Shown: one piece after another, positions 1-13,040 of the stretch
Layout of the letters: each line of letters starts with the position of its first letter
Position numbering within the stretch: position 1 is the stretch's first letter
From: Epiperipatus broadwayi
Taxonomy: Eukaryota; Onychophora; Udeonychophora; Euonychophora; Peripatidae
Reading direction: 5' to 3'
Assembly (NCBI GenBank): GCA_028023455.1
Contig: JAQFVV010012572.1
Location: 1,054,001 to 1,118,000, forward strand
DNA: 64,000 nucleotides
The notes under the pieces: model-generated
Database searches by the model: none
What the model saw: the letters and a program-made list of their open reading frames with translations, nothing else
What the model was told of the DNA's origin: nothing
Translations under genes and position numbers: made by a program

Positions 1-1516
1 GGGCAATTTGGAAGATTTAATAGATATAGAAGATACTTGTTTTTTATTACTATATAATTCTTGATAGATTTCTATTTCATGATGTCATCTCTCTTTTTAG
101 TAATAGTTCTATCTTTTTTTCTTATTGCAGAAATAAATTTCCTCCCAATATCAAAATGTTATTTTAATGTTTCAAGACTTTTATTCTATTCTATGGCATT
201 CCTTGCTAGTTCACAATTATATTTTTTTATATCATTATCAACTCTTTTTCACACCATTTTTATATTTCTTCTTTTCTTCATAAATTCTCTTGTATCAGTA
301 AGAATTTTACTGGTCAATTGCTACTTTTTTCTACCAGTTATCTTTGTTGCAATATTTAAAAGCGTATCAGTTATCTTCCTATTGATTTCATTCAAATCTG
401 AATCATGTTCAAAATCTGTTAATATATGAAAATGAATTGCAAGTTCTAATTTAAATTCATTAGAATGTTTCTGAAGATTAGAAATATCAATTGCTAATAG
501 TTTTTCTTAATAATTTTTATCTCTCTAGTTTTGTATTAATGTGTATCTTACATCTCACTAAACAATGATCACTTCCTGCGTTGAATTTATTAAGAACATT
601 ACAATCTTGAAATAGGTATTTTCTGTTAGTAAAAATATAATCCAATTCTGCTGTATCTTCATTTGGATGCTTCCATGTCCATTGCCGTTTAACAATTTTC
701 TCAAAAAAAGAATTCATAATATAGTTTTTCTTTTTCTGTAAATTCTATAAGTTTATGTCCTCTCTCATTTCCATCAGCATAACCAAATTTACATACAGCA
801 TTTTCATTTTTCAATTGTTTACCAACTCTAGTATTAAAGTCTCCCATAAGATTTTTAAAATGTTGTTTGGTCTGTTCAAAAGCCTTTTGTACAACTATAT
901 AAAAATCCTCTGCTACTTCATTACTATGAGAATTTGTCTGAATTATCTGCATTTGATATCTGCTCTTAAGTTGAATAACTAATCTTGCCACTCTGTCCAA
1001 TATACCATTAAGGTCCACAATGTTGTTCTTCCACTTTTTGTCTATTATGAATCCTACTGCACTTGTACTTCCAATATTTATGCCTTTGTAGTACACTACA
1101 TGTCCAATTTTTAAATCAATTGTCTATTTACCTTTTTTTCCAATTTCACATCCAATAATGCCCCATTTAATAGAAGACAGTTATTCCTACAATTCTTGCA
1201 ATCTTCCTTCACTTCAAAGTGACCTGCAGTTGTAAGTACATAAATAAAAGAACAATATCAAATGATAGCCTGGGTCTGCAATCAGGGGATTTATAGCAAC
1301 TTCTGCCTTTGGCTACTAACTGCTGCCTTGAAGCCTCCTGGGAATAAGGACTAATTTATTTTTATCTCTCATGATTGTACATATCTATTAGAAAATTATT
1401 TTTTTTATTCACACATAATTCATTCTGCTTTCAAGAAAATTCAACTGATATTTCAGTCAAGAGCTATCAGGCAACTGAGAAAAAAGACCATGGTGCTTCT
1501 TGATCTTAAACTCAGG
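1..1516 (-). mobile_element. RTE-like LINE copy 1, 5' half, cut by the window edge
   Basis: A degenerate non-LTR retrotransposon read on the minus strand. It holds the 5' leader, the endonuclease domain and the linker towards reverse transcriptase; the rest lies beyond base 1. It aligns base by base by eye with the fuller copy at 18742-21768: its 5' end near 1516 matches 21768 (both have the phrase TGATCTTAAACTCAG), and base 1 matches about 20222. Relative to that copy it lacks about 45 bases near 255-260, so the two diverged by indels. Clade assignment (RTE-like, APE-type endonuclease) rests on protein motifs and on the TGATGATGA tail of the sister copies. It is dead because of frame breaks. 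Confidence 0.85.
517..1096 (-). pseudogene. APE-type endonuclease domain of LINE copy 1, frame-broken
   Basis: Two overlapping minus-strand frames together give the apurinic-type endonuclease that nicks target DNA for target-primed reverse transcription. The upstream frame (1096 to 701) includes LMGDFNTRVGK, the GDFN catalytic motif, then FGYADGNERGHKLIEF. The downstream frame (717 to 517) includes LDYIFTNRKY and GSDHCLVRCKI, the DYI and SDH motifs near the domain's end. A frameshift near 701-717 separates them. The N-terminal catalytic Asn and Glu region (STYNCRS, EVRRKG in copy 2) is only partly readable upstream of 1096. All family-defining residues seen here are intact, so decay is by frameshift rather than active-site loss. 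Confidence 0.8.
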
Positions 1517-2999
1517 GTCATACACCTATATATATATATAATTGATCCAACATGTCTACTAAATGTAGAATACCATTAATCCAAATACCTATTATTTAAA
1601 ATCTATCAAACAAAATTTCAAATATGATAAATTAGTTTGTACTAACATTTGTAAACAAAATTAAAAAAAAAAAAAATTCAGTAAATACGTATACATTAAT
1701 AAGCTTAATTGCAGTGAATTGATTGTTCCTTTTTCTGTCTTAGTGTACTTTGGATTTACAATGAGAGGGTAAAAGATCTACATATTCTTGAAGTATGAAA
1801 AATTCTCAAATCTGAAAAAGGTCTGGAAGCAGGAATTTTGGGTTAAGGGTGTTTTATTTGTATATTCTACCATTAATATACTCTAATTTATTCTTCATTA
1901 TACATTTTTTATTATATCAGTTTTGACACTAAGCTTTAATATTTTTCTTTTCCATATATCATAAGAGCTATTTTGCAAAAATTTTAATTCAACCTTGTAA
2001 AGATCATGATTGATCTGAGAGATACAAACTTTTTTCTTAAATACTGATAATTATATCAGGTGCATAGGTTCAAGATTATGACTAACTGCACATTTGTAAA
2101 TGAGTAACGTTAGGTGATGATGCTCAAATCATCAGTTTGGTTATATATTTCATAAGAATGTGTGATATGAGATAGTAAATAGTTATGAAAAACATCACAA
2201 ACTCTGAAGTCAGTGATGGTATAAGTTTTGAAAAGTATTTATAGCCAAAGCAAATAAATATTGTTTGCACTGACTGTTATAAATGTTTTGCAATGGCTCA
2301 GCTATTGAAGATTATGATTAATTTATGTTAAATATATTTTTTGATTGTACCTTCTTTTTTTAACAAAAACTATGTTTAAATTATTTGAAATTTTTTTTTG
2401 TTCTTTATATTTTTGTATTTGTTTAATAATTTCTGGATTGTAACTGAAAGTTAAAAAAAAAAATCATGTATTGCAATGTTTTAATTTTTTTTTCACATTT
2501 CAGCATATACTAGCAATAACTGTAACTTTTGGTTGCAGCGACTATAGCAATTTTTTTATTATTGTGATTTCTGCAGGGTTAAAATAAGCGTAAAACAATA
2601 ATACAATACTTAACATTGATACAAGTTTACTTTCAAAATGATGAATGTAAACAAATATAGAAATAGTGTGACACTCCTCTACATTATCATTATTATATGT
2701 AAACATGTGATCAAAATTTTTTGTTAACTTAAATGTTCCATTATCTGAAGTGCTATATTTTAAAAGCTTATAAGACTACATCATCGTCATCTAACTTCTA
2801 CAGCTGAAATTAAAGATTGCTTATACAAATTGACTTTATCATTTTAACTATTATGCTCTCATTTACTTCAAATAACAATCAATAAGTATATACAGGAATT
2901 GGGTAGTCATTTTTTTTTAAAAAAAAATCTAGCCATTGGATCTTTAAAAGATAGCACCCCCCCCCCCCAAAAAAAAAAGGTTACAATTTTAAAAAAATA
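1517..2999. other. AT-rich sequence, no gene seen
   Basis: No supported coding or RNA gene. It holds a short TA microsatellite near 1526-1541 and a C12-A10 double homopolymer at 2957-2978. Confidence 0.6.
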
Positions 3000-3480
3000 A
3001 AAATAAATAGAAATTATTTAAAGTATTTAAATATTGCAGATGATATAGTTATTTTTGTAAATAAAGCTTCAAAACCTCAGTCCACTATAAGATGAAAGCA
3101 AGAAAGTAGAACTAAAAGTAAATATTAAAAAGAATAAAGTAATGCACAATGGCTTTTAAAAAAGAAAAAAAAGATTAATAGTGATGAATTAGAAGTTAAT
3201 AATAGATATCTTAAATCAGATTTTTAATATAAAGATGGCAACATAATGAATGAAATTAATTACAAAATATAGTTAAATGAAGTGCTTTTGAAAAATATAT
3301 CAATGTGTTTGAAGAGAATCTGAGACCTGGATACTTAATAAAAAAATACAGGGATTTTGAACCAGACATAAGAGTATGGAAAGAAATATGTTGAGAATAT
3401 TAATGACATGAGAGATTAAAAGCAAATTATAAGGGTGAGAAAATAACCAGGCATTTTTAAAATCACCAAAAGAATTCAAA
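3000..3480 (+). mobile_element. Old LINE reverse-transcriptase relic (RTE-like)
   Basis: Plus-strand remnant of the C-terminal half of a LINE reverse transcriptase. IADDIVIFV can be read at 3033-3059; this is the F/IADD motif carrying the two metal-binding aspartates. Downstream are readable scraps in shifting frames: DELEVNNRYL, then NIMNEINYKI and SETWILN, in the same order as in the copy at 18742-21768 (for example IMDEINHRI, then ETWTLNRR). Many stops and indels show that it is older than that copy. No 3' tail is recognisable. Confidence 0.65.
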
Positions 3481-4924
3481 GTTGAGCATGTTTCAAGATA
3501 AAATGGTAATAGATATGAAATATTAAACTGAATTCCAAGAGACAATACAAAACTTAGAAAATGTCAGATGGAGAGATTTTTATTCTGCAGTAGAATTATA
3601 ATGTGTGATTTTAAATAGTGATAAATTTTAATCAATGTACTCATTTGTTTAAATTACAAAAGTCAAATAACTGGTCTCATTCAATATATTTAAATACAAA
3701 GACTACTTAGCATCTTTTCATTATTTGAATATTCTTATCAAAGTATTTCTTCAGCATAGCTTTTATCTGAATAAACACTTGTTTAACATCTTTTTTAAAA
3801 CATCTCATCAATCTATGTTAATAGAATAATATTTCATCCCAAATACAGGATACAATCAAATGCCATAGAATTTTATTTATCTATTTTATCACTTTAGCTC
3901 TTTTCTCACTCAAGGCATTTTGGCTTCATTTCGGCTAAGTAATGAGAAATTAGTAAAAAGAGAAAAATGAAAATATTAGGTGATCATATATAAAAAAAAA
4001 TGACTTGAAAGAAGCATAAACTTGTTTCATATTGATAATAAAGATAAGTTTACATAAGTAGGTGTAATACAGTCTTTAAATAGCTCTCTGTAGGGTAATG
4101 ACATTTTTAACACAAAGAAACAGATAAGGAAAAGGTAGAATTTATCAGGCCTATTGATTAATGGCTGATGAGAGTTAAAAAGCTTTTATATCCTTGATTT
4201 AGCTTCCATTCAATATTAGAAGAATAGGTGAGATGATAATATGCCAGCAGCCTGAAAAAAAAATCTAAAACTTATTAAAAAAAAATTCAAGTTTCTCTGG
4301 ATTGGATTTGAGCTTGGATTGTAAGCATAGCACATAAATGTATTGGCACTGTACCATGAGGCTATTTATAAAAAAACAAGAGGCAAAATCTTAGATCAGT
4401 ACTTGGAAAAAAAATGTGACATGAAGATTCCTTAGTATTAATATTTCAAATTTAAAGCAAATATAATGACGATTCAGATATATTTTAGCTATAATACACA
4501 CAAGTTTATATCATAGATACAAGTCTAGACCAACGGGAATGGATTTTTTGCTGTTTTCTTAATGATTAAAATATTCAATCTTCAATTGAACTTCCCATTA
4601 TATTAAGGTCAGACCCATACTAAAGATAATACAAAATCTATTTTATTTATTATTAATCTATGAAGCACATACGATATGCAAGTTGCAGAAGCTATATGCC
4701 TAAAAAATATTAGTCACTCAGTTAAGGCTACAGCATTTTTGAGGTTCCATGCCTCATAATCATAGCCATATTGAAAACTTTATATTGTTAGTATTAAACT
4801 TACTATATGCAAATTAGATGCAAATGAGTTAGGTTGTCCATTTTTTAGAAATATCGAAACAGGTGGCAAGTAATTCTGTTTAATGCATTATTGTTGCCAT
4901 TGATAAAATATGTCTCTTATTTTT
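3481..4924. other. AT-rich sequence, no gene seen
   Basis: No ORF or RNA gene supported. Only short homopolymers and AT-rich sequence are visible. Confidence 0.55.
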
Positions 4925-5235
4925 CTTTTACAATTGTGGGGTTGGAGGGAACAAATTCATGGCCAGTCTTTTTTTGATGTTCAAGAAATGTAGAAGTGTT
5001 ATCGTTGTTCTTCTATGCCCTTTCATATGCATATATGTGTTGAGCAGCTCTGTTGTTAAAGGTTGTCTTTGTCTCCCCATAATATATGGCCTGACATCCG
5101 GCTGAGGGCAGGTCATGCTATAAATGACCTGAGGTGTTTGGGCGAGGTCAATTTTATCCTTTGCATTGTTAAAAAGTCTGTTAGTATTGGCAGATGTATG
5201 GAAACCTATTGTAAATTTGTCTGATAAGGTTCTAA
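4925..5235 (-). pseudogene. Penelope-like element GIY-YIG endonuclease fragment, frameshifted
   Basis: Minus-strand fragment of the C-terminal GIY-YIG endonuclease of a Penelope-like retroelement, the domain that nicks DNA for insertion. The first frame reads TPQVIYSMTCP, the VIY half of the motif. The next frame reads CQAIYYGETKTTFNN, the YYG half, at 5068-5090, followed by TSTFLEHQKKTGHEF, which matches the conserved S-x-x-x-E-H-x-x-x-x-G-H segment. The two halves are out of frame with each other. The sequence differs clearly from the PLE copies at 38 and 41.5 kb, so it is probably a separate family. No reverse-transcriptase sequence is recognisable on its 5' side. Confidence 0.7.
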
Positions 5236-6478
5236 TAGTAATATTAATAATGATTTTTTTTTACATATGAGATCATGTGACATTCAAGCACTAGAAGTGA
5301 TAGTTTGAATTTTGATCTAAGAATCTTCAGCTCTCAAATCCATCATTCTATAATTGCATTAAACAGTAGAGAGTGAAAAATTTGACTGCTTTTAGTTGTT
5401 GAATAGTCATGTGACTTGAATATTTAAATAATAATGTGACTGATTCAAAATTTTTTAATTTTCCACCCATTCTATTATGGTGTGGCACTAAGTGACATAA
5501 GGTGTTATATTAATTAATCAATATACAAAATAATATTTATTTGAAAAAAAAAATCACTAGGACATTTCTATAATTAAATTCCCACAACAACAGTAATAAA
5601 TATTCTCAAAAATTATAAAAATAAAATTTATTTATAGTAAATTAACAAAAAAATGACAATCAGAAATACAATTACATGTGTGGCAACATGCAAATATAAA
5701 TGTGCACATGGGTAAATTATAGAGCCTATTTACAAAATTAATAGAAATTTAAACTGCTATAAAACTTGAAATCATGGATGTTCAGAAATATAAGTAAAGA
5801 AAATGCAAACAATTTGGATATAAAATTTCAGATCTTCCTTATGCAATAAGATATATTCATAATAAAAAATTATTCATCAACATAAAATTAAAATGGTATT
5901 AAAAATGATATATAAAGTATTAACAAATTATATAGTTAATAAATTTCTGAAAAATCCATGTAAAAATATATCTACGGGTTTAAAGATTTTGTCTGCATGA
6001 AAAAACGAAGGAATGACTTCAATTTTAAAAATCAATAAAATAATATGATATATCAATTAATATAATAGATTGTATTCAAATAAAGTACATAATAATGTGT
6101 TAAAATCATAATTTGTTTTTTACATGTCTATATGCATTTTTTCTTCACATAAAATTATAAATACTTGATAACCCCTTGTCATATAAAATTAAAACGTGAA
6201 ACAACTCTGTACACAAACAAAACTAATTGTAAATACATTTATTAAGATTACTAAGCAAATATTTTCTGTAAATTATTAATATTGTAGACAACAAGGCCTC
6301 TGAACATAATAATATTTTAATAATTATTAATCAAACCCTGCATAAGTGCAAACAATCAACTAACTCTTAACCAAAATGATTAAATAACATGAAAACTCAA
6401 AAACAAAACAAGACAGTATCCAGTTAAATCATTCAGAGATCAAATAATATGCATCTATGCACAAGAACAATAAAATTT
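5236..6478. other. AT-rich sequence, no gene seen
   Basis: No gene seen. A short stretch at 5290-5310 (TCAAGCACTAGAAGTGATAG) resembles phrases near 11680, 17585 and 62908 and may be a scrap of a dispersed repeat. Confidence 0.5.
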
Positions 6479-6655
6479 AATTTATCCAAACCACTATGAA
6501 CATTTTTTTAGCAAAAACCTTTTATTGTACATATATAGACATACATCTACATTTCAACTGTACTGCTTCTTCAGGACAGTCAAAATGTAGGTGTATGTAT
6601 ATATGTAAAATAAAAGGGTTTCGCTAAAAAGTGTTCAAAGCGGTGTGGATAAATT
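6479..6655. repeat. 177-bp imperfect palindrome (foldback), family shared with 40458
   Basis: The left arm from 6479 (AATTTATCC) and the right arm ending at 6655 (GGATAAATT) are reverse complements over about 80 bases with scattered mismatches. The centre is near 6565. Each arm carries TTTAGC, an A/T run and an ACATCTACATTT-type segment. The outer 35 bases match the perfect palindrome at 40458-40532, so both belong to one short repeat family. No coding capacity. It could be a MITE or a collapsed head-to-head pair of longer elements. Confidence 0.75.
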
Positions 6656-9040
6656 GGATTTATATAAGATATTACAGTAAAAATAAAGGAAAGGGTGATT
6701 TTAGTACTATTTCTGAACAATAAAATTTGATATTAAAGACTCATTTTGAATGCCAAAGAATCCAAATTAGGTTCTTAGTAGTTACAAATATTTTATTTAA
6801 AAATTTGAAACTATAAAGATAGGGCAATAAATAAGTTTTCATATTTAGAATTAGGTCAGTTGTTAGATCTAATTTCTTGCCATGAGTGCATTATCTGTTA
6901 ACATTTAAAAAAGACTAAGTTAGGATTAAAATCACATTTGACTTTTAAAATGTGAATTTATTTCACCATTTCTATTAATTTCCAAATTATGATTATTAAA
7001 ATTTTTCTAATTATTTGTTGAAAGAAAACTTTTAAAAAAAAAAACTAAAAACAAAGCATAACTTAATATTAATCTAAATTAAACTGCAAACTTAAAATAT
7101 ATCACATATAAAACATTTTCTTATAAATAAAAAATAATTAAAGAACACATGTTGAATAAGAATCACTAAGAACTAAATTGTTTATTAGAAGTAATTCATA
7201 TTACATCATTTTACTCACAAACTATATACATAAATAATTAATGACTACATAGCTCACAAGTAGAATAATGATTACTGTTATCAAATGCAAAGTGAAAAGT
7301 CATTGTTTTAGTATGACTATTTTAATATATATTTTTTGCAACCAGCATATCAATCTAAATAGTTCAAAAATTAATTTCAGCATTAATATTGCAATGTAAA
7401 TTATAACTGTAAACAATTTTCTTTTTATTACAATAAAAACCAACAATTTAAAATAGCCAATTTCAAAGCAAATTTTCTTCCCGTACTATTCCAAATGCGT
7501 TGAGAATATTAAAAATATTAATTACTGATTAAAATTTCCCTTACTATTTGTAATAACTCAGATTAGTTATATATGTATTCATGGCTAAGATTGCGTTGAT
7601 TAGTTTAACTCACTATAGACTTTCTAACTAAAAATAATTCTACCTTATTTAAAAAAGTTCAACTTCTTGAAAAATGTATCGTTATCAGGATAATTTACAT
7701 ATATATAGTCACGCATTGGAATTGCAAGTTCTTATAATATAGAGACTAATACATCAGCCTACTATGATAGTCACGTGGATTCAGATTCTGCCGAAATTTG
7801 GAAAAAAAAATTCAGATAACTGAGACCCTTAAGCAAACTAAAAAATTTTTCAGATTACCATTCATAATCCAACCCATTTGCCACTTTAAAATTTTTTTAA
7901 CTAGAAAGTAAGGCAAAAAAAAGAAAAGAAAAATACTCACTTCCTGGAAGGATTTATCTTCCAAATAATTGTTTCTTTACATAGATACTGGAGAAAACTT
8001 TGACATGCAGTGGGCGATTTTATCTCTTTTACCTATGTCACATAGTGCACCTACCTATTACACTTCATGATTTAGAGTTAAATCATGGCCAGATAGATTG
8101 AAATTATTTTTAAACTTCTAATAAGGTTTAGAATTTGTCTTACTGCAAATCCATACAATCATCTAAAATTGATTAGTAAATGAATATCTAACTAAAACAA
8201 GAATGAAAAACATTTGACAAGCCTGCTGAAAAACGCTGTCTATTTCACTATTCTTTTAGGAGTAGGCCAGGCTTATGCTATTTAAAAAAAAAAACTTTTA
8301 TCTTTTACCTATGTTAAAATTATATTTTGTGAGTTCTTTCTTTTTTTTTTTACGCATAAACAATTTACATAAAATCATTAAATTTATTTAAAAAATTAAA
8401 ATAATTTAGTATGCTATATTAAATAAAAGACAAAATAACATCATATTTTTTTTTTAAGATTTTTTTTTTTTTTGAAAACCAACATCACCATTAACATTAA
8501 TTTCAAGCCTCAGTAAGTACTAATTATGCTTTGTAAACTGGATGATTTTACTTCCTTAAATCCCTTTTCAAGTTAACCTTAAGTTTCAATTTCCTCTTTA
8601 AAAAAAATCAGGATTTAGTCATAATGTCAAAGACTTTAGTGAATATAATTGTTTAATTTAAAAATGATGATAATAATAAAATGTGTAATTAATATTTACT
8701 TTTTAACCAATAAGTATTTTTGATAATCTTAGTTTCAAAACTGACTCATTTGCTAAATATATTTTCTATCTACTCATGGTCAGAAAAATATATTATAATC
8801 TAGACTTCGACAGGAAACTTTCAATCACTTAACAATCTCCCGTAAAAACGAGATAATCATCCATTGAACAAATAAAAACAAATGAAATCATAAAATTTTT
8901 TTTATGTGTCAAGGCGTGATCATAAAATTTTGAAGTTATTTTTTCGGTTAATTACTATTTGTTAGTCAATAAAATAGAAATATTGAAAACAATTTATTAT
9001 ATAGGCACCAGTTAATATTTAGAAGTAAATTTTTCGGTGA
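6656..9040. other. AT-rich sequence, no gene seen
   Basis: Nothing gene-like. A/T homopolymers are common, for example near 8283, 8340 and 8450. Confidence 0.55.
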
Positions 9041-9315
9041 TCATATTGGGGGGGGGGGGGATAAAACACATTAGAAATTTTTCATAATAATAAAAAAAAG
9101 GAGTTGGCTTATTTGTTTCACTAAATTTAAAAAGTTTTACATTTCAATATTTTGATTTTTAATTTGGTTCTTTACTAGTCCACATATTGTTCACCAATAA
9201 AAATACTCATTCATTGGGGGGGGGGGGGCATTAGATACAGGGAGACATAAGCAAAATTCAACAATTTGGTTCTTTACTAGTCCACATAAGCAAAATCCAA
9301 CAATTTTAAAAATAT
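9041..9315. repeat. Local duplication with two G13 homopolymers
   Basis: Runs of 13 G lie at 9048-9060 and 9216-9228. The phrase AATTTGGTTCTTTACTAG occurs at 9161 and again at 9263, and ACATAAGCAAAA at 9245 and 9284, indicating small local direct duplications. Confidence 0.7.
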
Positions 9316-12300
9316 TTTAAAAGATACGTTTATCTGTTAAATATTAAAAAATTTCAATTCACCAGACTCATCATTTTGTTGCAATTCTTTATAATCTCTT
9401 TACTGGTGATATAACTTTTAATATATAAAACTTCATCATAAATCGTTAGCAATTATTTTATATTTGAGTTCCTCTAATTGGAAATTATCTAAATGCTTTA
9501 TCTGCACAGGACAGGGATTTCCAATAATAGAACTCAGTCAAATACTTCCATTTCATTTTAAAGAGCTACCCCAATTATTTAAATAATCATGTTCAGTAAA
9601 ATTTATGAATTGCATCTTTAAATATATTAGCATCAATGTTTTGTTTTTTTCCTAAATCTAAACTTATTTTTTTTGGTATTTATAAGTTAAAACTCTTGAC
9701 TTTTACATTCAGTTAACTTTAGCTCAATTTTTTAAAATTTATCAAAGCTTCACTTATTAAGATTTCTTGTGAATTCAATTTTCAAAATATACTGTTGAAA
9801 AAAATTAGCTGTGATTGAAAACCATCCCTCCTAACACATTAAAAAAGTTCTTCAGAATTGTGAGACATTTTTTCAATTCAAAAACATTATTTTTGTAGCT
9901 TAAATAGTTTTAATATTCTTTTGTTACAACTTAAGTTTTTATTATAGTGAATATCTACAAAATCATAAAACTCTTCTTTTTTCCCTTTTGATTCTGCAGA
10001 TATGAATAAACTTTTAGTAATATTTCGATATCGATTGAAAGACAATCAACACGGGTGCTATGCAATTACTGAATATGTGAGCAACACAATGAACTCCAAA
10101 CAGCTTATTGCCACATACATTTTGCATTTTAACGAAAATCTTAGTTTCACCTTTTCTCTGAAAACCATTAATTGCTATTGTCAGTCAGCACACAAAAGCG
10201 AATAATTTATCAGTAATTTCATATTTGTTCAGCAATTGCTTGATACAAACTGTTAATATATTAAAATTTTCTTTAGGTAGATTCTTTAAATGTAAAATTT
10301 TTACTGTGACACAATGACTGGTTAAAAAATACCTGATCAGAATCAAATGCAAATTAATATTTCCATGAGTAGAACAGGGCAAATAAATAGTATAATTTTG
10401 GTTACAGATATCAGTTTTAATCAGGTCAACAGAATATGGACCAAAAACATAACAAACAATCACTTTCATTTTTGTTCTGATACAAAAATACATTTCACCA
10501 AAATGTTTTAATAAAATATAACCAATTTTGAAATGCAATAATTTGACAGAAATGAGTGATTATTTTGTGCGAAATAATAATATCAAGATGCTTCTTTTAG
10601 TACTATCCATTTTACCTTGTCATTGAAAATTTTGCTATCAAGAATTGACTTTTACTCGATGAAGTCCTGACCTCAGCTACTTCTGTTTAGATGTCTGTAA
10701 ATGCTGAGTAACTGCCAATCTGTCACTATTTGTGATTATTGCAATTTATCGAATATTTATTACATTTAATACTACTATTCAAAAATTTTCTTTAGGTTAT
10801 CATGACAATTGGTTTACAAAATAAAAATTAATATGACAACCATTATATAACATAACAATATGTAATAATAAAAACAATATCAAACTTTACTTGCTTGAAA
10901 ATATATTTTAAACAAACTCCCTATGTAAAGCATTAATGTTGAGCCTAAGTAAATAAATGATAACCTAACATAGCAACTTCAAAATGTCCAGACATATGTA
11001 GATACCACATCACTAGCAAGTGCTAGTGGAATGATATTTTCATGCTTCTGTTTAGCTGTGAATTGTGCAACAATAATCAATTAAGTATTTCAATTTACAA
11101 AAATAAAGGACAAATAGCCACTTTAAAAAAAAAAATCTAAGCGACAGAACAATGAAATAAAGAATTGTATTCTTAAATGAACATACAGTTTCTGGAAATA
11201 TATTTTGAATATAATTTAAAAATAAAACACAGAACTGATATAATATTTTTTCTTTTACATAATGAACTCTAAAGTAAGATATATTTGATATAAATATAAG
11301 TTTTATAGGATTGTGAAGAGAAATGAAAGATCCATATGGAAAATGAAAACTGCTAGAATCAATTGTGGCTAGAAACTATTATTACCGAGGTGAATCAATG
11401 CAAATTTAGCTTCGATTATTTCATTTCCATTTGCAATTGGTAAATAATAAATAGCATCGAATAACAGTTGTATATTATTTTAGGCCAATGTACAAATATT
11501 AAAGCAATATTTTGTAGAATCATTCACATTGTAGAGATTGTAAGTCATTACAACCATATCAGTCAACAGCTTGATTACAGTAAAGAAGAAAAAAAACCTT
11601 TAAATTTTCATATAATTTCAAAATAAGATTAGTATCTAATTCTAGTCTGATGGTATATTGCTTGGGAGTCATAAAAAAGTTTAAGCACTGGAAGTGACGG
11701 CTCAAGTTATGACATATGGATCTTGAGATGATATTTCAACATATCCAAACTAATTGTTTTAAGCTTTTTTATTTTTTCAACCATAAACAAATTATTAATA
11801 GAGGAAATTAATTTATTCTCTATTTTTGTTAGAAGAAAAAATTACATTTGAATAAATTACTGCAGAAATAAACACACAACTGAATACCAAAATATCTATT
11901 AAAACAACTCACCTTGAGCAGAACATTTATAGTCGACATGTAAAAGCTATAATGCAAAAACAGTTATATCATGAATAATAAAAAGCGGCCAATGGGTGAT
12001 TGGAAGCATGTACATGGATGAATAAATCATTTACATTTGGACCAACTATTTATTGGGAAAAAAAAAAATCTGATGATCACCAAAAAAAGTTTATCAACCA
12101 AACAGTTTTTTTTCAACTGTGAAATGTTAACAGTAAATCAGTCAAAATTTGAAACATTTCATTGTGATATTCTTTCAATCCAATCATTTCTCTGCTAGAC
12201 ACTGCTATTTATTTGGGAGGAGGATGGATGGATTCATCCCTTGGTTTAAATATATTATCTCTCAAAATGGTAATGATTTAATTCTTATAGCTCATGCATC

Positions 12301-12592
12301 CAAATAATTGCTTGATGAACATGAGTTTTATCTGATTTAAACATTATTAAAAATCTCCATTAGTTGTTTTTTTTTAAACAATGAATGACAAATAAATACT
12401 CTCCAATAATATCTCTAAGAAAATTTGTGCTCAATTTCATGAGGAAGGGTTTAACATTTCTCTAAATATAATTAAAAAATGTTATTTAATTACATTTTAT
12501 ATCAAATACAAGTAAAGTCTGACCCAGCAACATATTTATGTTTCCATTATTTTTTTTAGCCTCTTTATATCATTTATATTCAAATTATTTAT
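9316..12592. other. AT-rich sequence, no gene seen
   Basis: I see no supported gene. Open frames at 10002-10205 (+) and 10185-10538 (-) have no family motif and read as chance ORFs. A short dispersed-repeat phrase occurs at 11675-11705. Confidence 0.5.
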
Positions 12593-12950
12593 AATATAAA
12601 GAAGGTAACAAACCACTGGTCATGTGATTTTTATGAATTTATGCATACTCGTCTGTGAGCATTAGTTTAAAAAGCATAAGTGGTACACTTATGCTTAAAG
12701 CTTATCATTATATATAAGTCAACCTTTGCTCACCATGCTGAGATCAGGGCTTTAACCTATTGAGTGCCTGAATTATAACTTAATAAATGAATTGTACAAA
12801 CTTATTCATTCTGTAGCATGAGAGAGATAGAATCTCATTTTTAACCACCTGCAATTAGAAATAAATAGTGAATTTTACTGTAATAAATAGTCTATTTATA
12901 TAGCGCTGTGTATTTAATATAAAGAAGGTAACAAACCTCTGGTCATGTGG
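12593..12950. repeat. Direct repeat pair flanking unknown spacer, upstream of SINE head
   Basis: AATATAAAGAAGGTAACAAA starts at 12593 and again at 12916; each copy continues with CC-CTGGTCATGTG. A third partial version (CCAGTCATGTG) lies at about 13050, after the tRNA-like unit. The spacing is 323 bases. Tandem SINE copies or a nested insertion would both produce this pattern. Confidence 0.7.
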
Positions 12951-13040
12951 TCAAGTGTTTATGGCCTAGTGGTTAGCATAGCTGCCTTACAAGCAGCTGA
13001 CCCGGGTTTGCTTCCCAGTCAATGCATTTGACATATGAAA
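12951..13040 (+). mobile_element. tRNA-Val(UAC)-derived SINE head
   Basis: The sequence folds as a degenerate tRNA. The A box is TGGCCTAGTGG at 12962. The anticodon stem GCTGC/GCAGC encloses the loop CTTACAA, giving anticodon TAC (12988-12990). The B box is GGGTTTGCTTCC at 13004-13015 within a T stem with one mismatch. A poly(A) stretch follows at about 13038. The acceptor ends do not pair well, so this is a SINE promoter head, not a working tRNA gene. The A and B boxes would allow internal RNA polymerase III initiation. Confidence 0.65.

Noticed and set aside
6552-6581. Hammerhead-like CTGAAGA ... GAAA spacing on the minus strand inside the 6479 palindrome
   Set aside because: Stem II pairs over only about three bases and the 5' stem I strand GACTGTC has no partner after a NUH triplet, so the fold is not supported.
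9048-9228. G13 runs as regulatory G-quadruplex sites
   Set aside because: Single homopolymers without spaced G tracts; more likely replication slippage or uncertain base calling.
10185-10538. 117-residue minus-strand ORF, and the 67-residue plus-strand ORF at 10002
   Set aside because: No motif, no repeat family, composition as expected from AT-rich DNA; no splice or promoter context.
12951-13040. Functional tRNA-Val gene
   Set aside because: Acceptor stem does not pair, the T stem has a mismatch, and a poly(A) tail follows; SINE origin fits better.
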